Assembly: GCA_900755685.1 (NCBI GenBank)
Contig: CAAEHI010000008.1
Location: forward strand, 1 to 33,708
Direction of reading: 5' to 3'
Source of the DNA: an uncultured Collinsella sp.
Lineage (GTDB): Bacteria; Actinomycetota; Coriobacteriia; Coriobacteriales; Coriobacteriaceae
DNA: 33,708 bases
Shown: piece after piece, positions 28,624-33,708 of the stretch
Numbering within the stretch: the stretch's first letter is position 1
Layout of the letters: the number at the start of each line of letters is the position of its first letter
Notes under the pieces: generated by a model
Database searches by the model: none
What the model saw: the letters and a program-made list of their open reading frames with translations, nothing else
What the model was told of the DNA's origin: nothing
Program-made: the position numbers and the translations under genes

Positions 28624-29763
28624 ATGGGTAACCGCATTCTTGTCACACGATCATCCATGCCTCCTATGGAGGAATACTTTGAAGAGGTCGCACCTCTATG
28701 GGAAAGCCATTGGCTTACCAATATGGGTGTTGAGCATAAGAAGCTCGAGGCGGACCTCAAGGAGCGTTTGGGGATCGACAACCTTGCTCTGTTCACGAAT
28801 GGTCACAATGCTCTAGAGTGCATCCTCGAGGCCTTGGCTCTTCCGACCGGTGGAGAGGTCATCACTACACCGTTCACCTTTGCCTCGACCACTCACGCTA
28901 TCGTGCGAAAGGGACTTACTCCCGTGTTTGCCGACGTGAATCCCGTGAATCTAACGTTGGATCCCGAGAGCATTGAACGATTAATCACCCCGCGCACCTG
29001 CGCCATCGTGCCTGTCCATGTATACGGTAATCTTTGCGATGTCGACGCCATCCAGGAGATCGCTGACCGTCACGGGCTGAAGGTCATCTACGATGCAGCC
29101 CACGCCTTCGGCGTCGAGCGCGTGAACGAGGACGGAAGCAGCGATAGCGCGGCGGCATTCGGCGATGCGGCCATGTTCAGCTTCCATGCAACCAAGGTAT
29201 TCAACACCATCGAAGGCGGTTGCGTCTGCTTCAAGGACGAAGATCTGTATCCGCTGCTCAATCAATGGAAGAACTTTGGAATCACGGGACCCGAGGACGT
29301 CGAGTACGTGGGTGGCAACGCCAAGATGAATGAGTTCTGCGCGGCTATGGGCGTCTGCAATCTTCGTCACCTGGACGCCGAGATCGGCAAGCGCAAGGCC
29401 GTTGCTGAGCGTTATTGGGACAACCTTGAAGGCACAGCCGGCGTTACCGTTTTCCGTCCCGCCAAGAACATCCGCCACAACTATGCGTACCTTCCCGTGC
29501 TGTTCGATCCGAGCGTCTTCGGCGCCACGCGCGACGACGTTTTCGATGCCCTGGATAAGGCTGGCGTCGGCGCGCGCAAATACTTCTATCCACTGGTCAA
29601 TGATTACGCATGCTATCGAAGCGTGTACTCAAGCGACCGCACGCCAGTGGCAAAGAAGGCGGCATCCCAGGTGATCACACTTCCCATGTACGCCGATTTG
29701 ACGTTGGAAGACGTTGACCGCATCTGCAATACCGTTCTGGATGCAGGAAAGGAAAACCGATGA
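28624..29763 (+). CDS. DegT/DnrJ/EryC1/StrS aminotransferase, second copy
   Basis: A 379-residue PLP aminotransferase, probably acting on a dTDP-4-keto-6-deoxy sugar given the rmlA/rmlB genes downstream. Features: TNGHNALECILEALALP, TPFTFASTTHAIVRKG, VIYDAAHAFGVE and Schiff-base Lys191 in SFHATKVFNTIEGG. HATK in place of GNK places it in a different subgroup from the 21413 enzyme, closer to dTDP-4-amino-4,6-dideoxy sugar transaminases of the VioA type as far as I can judge. ATG 28624 has AAAGGAAGG upstream. Its stop overlaps the ATP-grasp start as ATGA, so the two are tightly coupled. The GC content rises sharply relative to wzx. Confidence 0.9.
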   Translation: MGNRILVTRSSMPPMEEYFEEVAPLWESHWLTNMGVEHKKLEADLKERLGIDNLALFTNGHNALECILEALALPTGGEVITTPFTFASTTHAIVRKGLTPVFADVNPVNLTLDPESIERLITPRTCAIVPVHVYGNLCDVDAIQEIADRHGLKVIYDAAHAFGVERVNEDGSSDSAAAFGDAAMFSFHATKVFNTIEGGCVCFKDEDLYPLLNQWKNFGITGPEDVEYVGGNAKMNEFCAAMGVCNLRHLDAEIGKRKAVAERYWDNLEGTAGVTVFRPAKNIRHNYAYLPVLFDPSVFGATRDDVFDALDKAGVGARKYFYPLVNDYACYRSVYSSDRTPVAKKAASQVITLPMYADLTLEDVDRICNTVLDAGKENR

Positions 29764-30971
29764 GTAAGACACTTCTCCTTCTTGGTGGGGCACGTTATGC
29801 ACTGCCGGTTATTAAGGCAGCGCACGAGTTGGGCGCGAAGGTCGTTACTTGCGATTATTTACCGCATAACTATGCGCACGCTTTCTCGGATGATTACATC
29901 AATGCGAGCATTATCGATAACGAGGCTGTGCTTGCCGCTGCTAAACAATGCAAGGCGGACGGAATTATGTCGTTTGCAGCAGACCCAGGTGTGGTGTCCG
30001 CGTCATATGCTGCCGAGAAACTGGGACTGCCGTTCCAGGGAAGCTATGAGGCGGTTAGCATTCTTCAAGATAAGGAGCGCTACCGCGCCTTCCTTCGTGA
30101 TAATGGCTTTAATTGTCCCGAGCTTCATATCTACCGCTCTGCCGACGAGGCCATGAAAGAAGCTGATTCGATTGCTTATCCTGTGATTGCCAAACCGGTT
30201 GACTCGGCTGGATCGAAGGGTTGCTCGCGCGTGGATGGTCCCGAGGATCTTAAGGCAGCAGTTGAGTACGCTCTCGAGTTTTCGCGTGATGGGCGATGTA
30301 TCGTCGAGCAGTTTTTGGAGAAGGAGGGAGATTCCTCCGATGCCGACGGATTCGTTAGCGGCGGAAAGTTCTCGTGTGTGAGCTTTACCTCGCAGTTGTT
30401 CGATCCCTCCGTTCCAAATCCCTACACGCCTGCTGCGTATGCAATGCCAGCATCATTGCCAGCATGGGCACAAAAAGAGCTTGTCTCGGAATTGCAGCGC
30501 CTGGCCGATCTGTTGGGCCTTCGTGACGGCGTATTCAACATTGAGACCCGCGTGGCAACCGATGGCAGGGCCTACATTATGGAGAGCTCTCCGCGCGGCG
30601 GCGGCAACCGACTGTGCGAGATGCTCAAATATGCCACCGACGGCAAGACCGATCTTGTCATGGCGGCGGTGAAGGCCGCGCTCGGCGAACCCGTTGGCAA
30701 TCTTTCGATGCCCGTTTACGACGGTTTCTGGTACCAACAGATGCTTCACTCTGATCGCGACGGGGTGTTCACAGGCATGGAGTATGCAGATGATTTCGCC
30801 GTCTCTCATCTTGCCGAAGAGCAGCTGTGGATTGAGCCCGGCGCCAAAGTCGAGGCGTTCACGGCAGCAAATCACGCATTTGGTTCGGTATTCCTTAGGT
30901 TCGACACACAAGCCGAGCTTGATGCATTTCGCGCCGAGCCGAGTGAGTTCATGAGGGCGAAGGTGAGCTAA
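29760..30971 (+). CDS. ATP-grasp carboxylate-amine ligase-like protein
   Basis: A 403-residue ATP-grasp protein. The N-terminal pre-ATP-grasp domain starts with LLLLGGARYALPVIKAAHEL; ATP-binding segments are YPVIAKPVDSAGSKGCSRV and CIVEQFLEKEGD; the metal-binding stretch is GVFNIETRVA with YIMESSPRGGGNRL. Such enzymes activate a carboxylate as acyl phosphate and join it to an amine. Overlap with the aminotransferase gene suggests that the new amino group of the sugar, or a nearby group, receives an amino acid or other acid, but substrates are inferred from context only. The closest families I recall are biotin-carboxylase-like and PurK-like ligases, which lack an obvious place here. Confidence 0.82.
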   Translation: MSKTLLLLGGARYALPVIKAAHELGAKVVTCDYLPHNYAHAFSDDYINASIIDNEAVLAAAKQCKADGIMSFAADPGVVSASYAAEKLGLPFQGSYEAVSILQDKERYRAFLRDNGFNCPELHIYRSADEAMKEADSIAYPVIAKPVDSAGSKGCSRVDGPEDLKAAVEYALEFSRDGRCIVEQFLEKEGDSSDADGFVSGGKFSCVSFTSQLFDPSVPNPYTPAAYAMPASLPAWAQKELVSELQRLADLLGLRDGVFNIETRVATDGRAYIMESSPRGGGNRLCEMLKYATDGKTDLVMAAVKAALGEPVGNLSMPVYDGFWYQQMLHSDRDGVFTGMEYADDFAVSHLAEEQLWIEPGAKVEAFTAANHAFGSVFLRFDTQAELDAFRAEPSEFMRAKVS

Positions 30972-30973
30972 CC

Positions 30974-31972
30974 GTGAAAAAGAGGATTGTAGTAATCGGC
31001 GCAACCGGCAACACTGGCGCATACCTTACCGAAGATCTAGTAAATCACCTGCCTGCAGATGAGTATGAGGTGTTTGCCGCCGGTCGTAGAGAGACGAATT
31101 TTTTCAATCGCTACAACATTGGTTATACAAGTGTAGATATGTCCGATGCTTCTACTCTAGAGCAGCTCCCCCAAGAGGGCGTCCATGCGGTGATTCTTCT
31201 CGCTGGTTTACTGCCAGCATATATGAGCGGCTATAACCCTTCCGATTATATTGACGTAAACAGCCGTGGAGCCCTTAACGTACTCGAGTATTGCCGAAAG
31301 TCAGGTGCTGATCGCATTCTTTATGCTCAGACTATATCCGATGTGCTGGGTTCCGTTACTCCGGAAAACCCCGTAATTCATCCTTACGATGATCGCAATA
31401 TTATTATGACTGGTGATCACACCGTCTATGCTCTTTCCAAATGCTTCGCCGTTGATTTGATCAAGCATTATCAGGCTGAGTACGGATTAAAAGGCTTTGT
31501 GTTTAGGCTTCCCACTGTCTACGCTTATACCCCTGACAAAACATACAACGTCGATGGCGTGCGCCGAACACTGGGGTATCGTTTGCTGATGGATCGAGCT
31601 ATGGCAGGAGAAACGCTTGAAATCTGGGGCGATCCCACTCGCGCCAAAGATGTTGTAAACGTCAAGGACTTCTGTCAGCTCTTACGTAAAGCTGTGACCG
31701 TAGAGAACGTTGACGGTGGCTTCTTTAATGTGGGTACCGGTATTGGAACTACAAACGAAGACTGGATTCGCGGTATCGCGAAGATATTCAATCCAGATGG
31801 CGTTGAATCAAAGATTGTCTATCGTCCGGAAATGCCAAGCGGTCCTTCTTATGTAATGGATATCGAAAACTGTCGTGAGTTATTAGGCTACGAGCCGAAA
31901 TATGACTTCTTACACTTTCTCGAAGACTTCAAGGCTGAAATGGCTCTCAATAGGTTTAAAGATCTGAGATAG
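30974..31972 (+). CDS. NAD-dependent epimerase/dehydratase (extended SDR)
   Basis: A 332-residue extended SDR. The NAD-binding loop is VIGATGNTGAYL, the active-site Tyr-Lys pair is in VYALSKCFAVDLIKHY, and the catalytic Ser/Thr region is YAQTISDVLGS. FRLPTVYAYTPDK and GDPTRAKDVVNVKDF are typical of sugar-nucleotide epimerases and reductases. The substrate is not determined; a 4-epimerase or 4-reductase acting on the same nucleotide sugar as the aminotransferase is likely. GTG 30974 lies 2 bases after the ATP-grasp stop. The gene is less GC-rich than its two upstream partners. Confidence 0.88.
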   Translation: MKKRIVVIGATGNTGAYLTEDLVNHLPADEYEVFAAGRRETNFFNRYNIGYTSVDMSDASTLEQLPQEGVHAVILLAGLLPAYMSGYNPSDYIDVNSRGALNVLEYCRKSGADRILYAQTISDVLGSVTPENPVIHPYDDRNIIMTGDHTVYALSKCFAVDLIKHYQAEYGLKGFVFRLPTVYAYTPDKTYNVDGVRRTLGYRLLMDRAMAGETLEIWGDPTRAKDVVNVKDFCQLLRKAVTVENVDGGFFNVGTGIGTTNEDWIRGIAKIFNPDGVESKIVYRPEMPSGPSYVMDIENCRELLGYEPKYDFLHFLEDFKAEMALNRFKDLR

Positions 31973-32149
31973 AACCAAAGCCATCTCTATGCTAAATCTG
32001 AACCGAACGCTGAATCCAATCACGGAATATTAGTAAGAACGGTATCAGACTGCTAAGAGATTTACGACCAATATATTATTTGTCCAAGCAGCCATAAGTG
32101 ACTTGAGCAGTAATGCGCACTTTATTCGACTGCCGCTGAAGGGAAAACG
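31973..32149 (+). other. 177-bp gap before rmlA
   Basis: No gene, no terminator with a U-tract and no strong hairpin. An A+T-rich ATATATTAT near 32071-32080 could be a -10 region, but no clear -35 is seen. Confidence 0.35.
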
Positions 32150-33037
32150 TTGAAAGGCATAATTCTTGCAGGTGGGTCTGGCACTCGACTGCATCCGATT
32201 ACTAAAGCCCTTAGCAAACAGCTTCTGCCAATTTACGATAAACCACTTGTGTACTACCCTTTGAGCGTTCTGATGCTCGCTGGAATCCGAGAGGTGCTTG
32301 TCATCTCGACGCCACGTGACCTGCCGGCGTTCAAGGAGCTTCTCGGGAACGGATCCGAGTTAGGCATGCGCCTAGAGTACGCAGAGCAGGCCAAACCTCG
32401 CGGTCTAGCCGAAGCTTTTACCATCGGGCGTAACTTTCTTGCCGGCGAGCCGTGTGCGCTGGTGCTGGGTGACAACATGTTCCACGGCCAAGACCTCACT
32501 CGCTTGCTAACGCGCGCAAAAGATAAGGTTGAGGGTCGCGGCGGTGCCGTTGTGTTCGGATACCCCGTGCAGGACGCCAGGGCCTTTGGTGTGGTGGAGT
32601 TCGATCAAAATCATCGCGTCGTCGGCATTGAGGAAAAGCCCGAGGCCCCAAAGTCAAACTATGCAGTACCAGGGCTGTACTTCTACGATGAACAAGTTTC
32701 CGACATCGCGGCCAACGTTAAACCAAGCGCGCGCGGCGAACTGGAGATTACGAGCATCAACAATGCCTATCTAGATCAAGGTCAACTGTCGGTCGAGCTG
32801 ATGGGCCGAGGCATGGCGTGGCTGGATACGGGCACGCCCGAAGGTCTTTTAAAGGCCGCCGAGTACGTGGAGGCCGTGCAAAGCCGCCAGGGTTATTACA
32901 TTGCGTGCCTGGAAGAAATCGCTTATCGCCGCGGTTTCATCGACCATAATCAGTTACACGAACTTGGCGAAGCGCTGAAGAAGACTGCGTATGGTAAGTA
33001 TCTTTTGAATGTCGCAAACGAGGCAAAGAGGGGGTAA
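32150..33037 (+). CDS. rfbA: Glucose-1-phosphate thymidylyltransferase
   Basis: Makes dTDP-glucose from dTTP and glucose-1-phosphate, the entry step to dTDP-rhamnose and dTDP-amino sugars. The 295-residue length is typical for RmlA. MKGIILAGGSGTRLHPITKA, KQLLPIYDKPLVYYPLS, LVLGDNMFHG, GVVEFDQNHRVVGIEEKP and AWLDTGTPEGLL are all canonical. The start is TTG 32150 (TTGAAAGGC) with GAAGGG upstream. It follows a 177-bp gap that may hold a separate promoter (A+T-rich TATATTAT near 32071), so it may be transcribed independently of the upstream cassette. rmlB begins 2 bases after its stop. Confidence 0.96.
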   Translation: MKGIILAGGSGTRLHPITKALSKQLLPIYDKPLVYYPLSVLMLAGIREVLVISTPRDLPAFKELLGNGSELGMRLEYAEQAKPRGLAEAFTIGRNFLAGEPCALVLGDNMFHGQDLTRLLTRAKDKVEGRGGAVVFGYPVQDARAFGVVEFDQNHRVVGIEEKPEAPKSNYAVPGLYFYDEQVSDIAANVKPSARGELEITSINNAYLDQGQLSVELMGRGMAWLDTGTPEGLLKAAEYVEAVQSRQGYYIACLEEIAYRRGFIDHNQLHELGEALKKTAYGKYLLNVANEAKRG

Positions 33038-33039
33038 AT

Positions 33040-33708
33040 ATGTCTGAGATTTTTGAACCCAAGAACATCATCGTCACGGGCGGCTGCGGCTTCATCGGCA
33101 GCAACTTCGTCCACTACGTCGTGAACAACCACCCCGACGTGCACGTCACCGTCCTGGACAAGCTGACCTACGCCGGCAACCCCGAAAACATCGCCGAGCT
33201 GCCGGCCGACCGCGTGGAGCTCGTCGTGGGCGACATCTGCGACGCGGAGCTGCTTGACCGCATCGTCCCGGGCCACGACGCGATCGTGCACTACGCCGCC
33301 GAGAGCCACAACGACAACTCCATCGCCGACCCCGAGCCCTTCCTGCGCACCAACGTGGAGGGCACCTTCCGCCTGCTGGAGGCCGTGAGGAAATACGGCA
33401 TCCGCTACCACCACGTCTCCACCGACGAGGTCTACGGCGACCTCGCGCTCGACGACCCGGCGAAGTTCACCGAGGAGACGCCCTACAAGCCGTCCTCTCC
33501 GTACAGCTCGACCAAGGCGAGCTCCGACATGCTCGTGCGCGCATGGACCCGCACCTACGGGCTTCGCGCCACGATCTCCAACTGCTCCAACAACTACGGC
33601 CCCTACCAACACGTGGAGAAGTTCATCCCCAGGCAGATCACCAACATCATCGACGGCGTGCGCCCCAAGCTCTACGGGAAGGGCGAGAACGTCCGCGACT
33701 GGATCCAC
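33040..33708 (+). CDS. rfbB: dTDP-glucose 4,6-dehydratase, 3' end outside the window
   Basis: The first 223 codons are present and run off the window edge without a stop; full-length family members have about 330-350 residues. It removes water from dTDP-glucose to give dTDP-4-keto-6-deoxyglucose using NAD. I translated the frame directly: IIVTGGCGFIGSNFVHYVV (NAD loop), VLDKLTYAGN, HYAAESHNDNSI, HVSTDEVYGDL (active-site Thr-Asp-Glu), YSSTKASSDMLVRAW (Tyr-x-x-x-Lys) and NCSNNYGPYQHVEKFIP. ATG 33040 follows GAGGGGG. Codons are almost all C/G-ending, far more so than in rmlA. The 4-keto product would feed the 28624 aminotransferase. Confidence 0.96.
   Translation, partial: MSEIFEPKNIIVTGGCGFIGSNFVHYVVNNHPDVHVTVLDKLTYAGNPENIAELPADRVELVVGDICDAELLDRIVPGHDAIVHYAAESHNDNSIADPEPFLRTNVEGTFRLLEAVRKYGIRYHHVSTDEVYGDLALDDPAKFTEETPYKPSSPYSSTKASSDMLVRAWTRTYGLRATISNCSNNYGPYQHVEKFIPRQITNIIDGVRPKLYGKGENVRDWIH

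Noticed and set aside
32950..33708. 252-codon minus-strand open frame at the right edge
   Set aside because: It is the antisense shadow of the GC-rich rmlB, whose plus-strand translation shows the full dehydratase motif set.

Overview
The window looks like chromosomal DNA of a Coriobacteriia-type actinobacterium, most likely Collinsella or a close relative. This is inferred from recalled gene content and style, not from a database search: a GlgC/GlgD pair, GlgA and GlgB with lysine/alanine-rich tails, a LoaP-type NusG paralog heading a capsule locus, many TTG/GTG starts, and GC-rich housekeeping genes.

Region 1 (1-2764) holds a cut intergenic edge with a long inverted repeat, then the overlapping pair fmt-rsmB (translation initiation and 16S rRNA methylation), a palindromic repeat, and a strong two-way terminator facing a small FmdB-type zinc-ribbon gene on the minus strand.

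Region 2 (3090-16299, all minus strand) is a complete glycogen cycle read in the order glgB, glgP, glgC, glgD, glgA, and then a GH13-GH77 fusion enzyme. GlgC/GlgD make ADP-glucose, GlgA elongates, GlgB branches, GlgP degrades, and the GH13-GH77 enzyme would process maltodextrins. Two points stand out. GlgA carries a ~308-residue charge-patterned Lys/Ala/Thr tail, with a shorter relative on GlgB. The fusion gene is interrupted by an in-frame UGA exactly where GH77 enzymes normally have a conserved Trp. A palindromic TGGTAAAAC operator sits between the divergent glgB and HAD-phosphatase promoters, and a related half-site lies upstream of the fusion gene, suggesting one regulator.

Region 3 (16631-18158) has a HAD phosphatase, a thiamine diphosphokinase, and a tRNA-Ala(GGC) gene with its own promoter and terminator.

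Region 4 (18164-33708) is a surface-polysaccharide locus. A ~450-nt untranslated, strongly structured leader precedes a LoaP-type antiterminator. A membrane 4,6-dehydratase, a DegT aminotransferase and a PglC-like phosphoglycosyl transferase follow (bacillosamine-like initiation). Next come three GT2-type glycosyltransferases, an EpsG-type polymerase and a Wzx flippase in visibly A+T-rich DNA. A GC-richer cassette of a second DegT aminotransferase, an ATP-grasp ligase and an SDR follows, which may make an unusual, possibly amide-decorated sugar. The window ends with rmlA and a truncated, very GC-rich rmlB (dTDP-sugar precursors). The likely logic is that LoaP loads RNA polymerase at the leader and carries it through the ~13-kb operon. 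No mobile-element genes or CRISPR arrays were seen.
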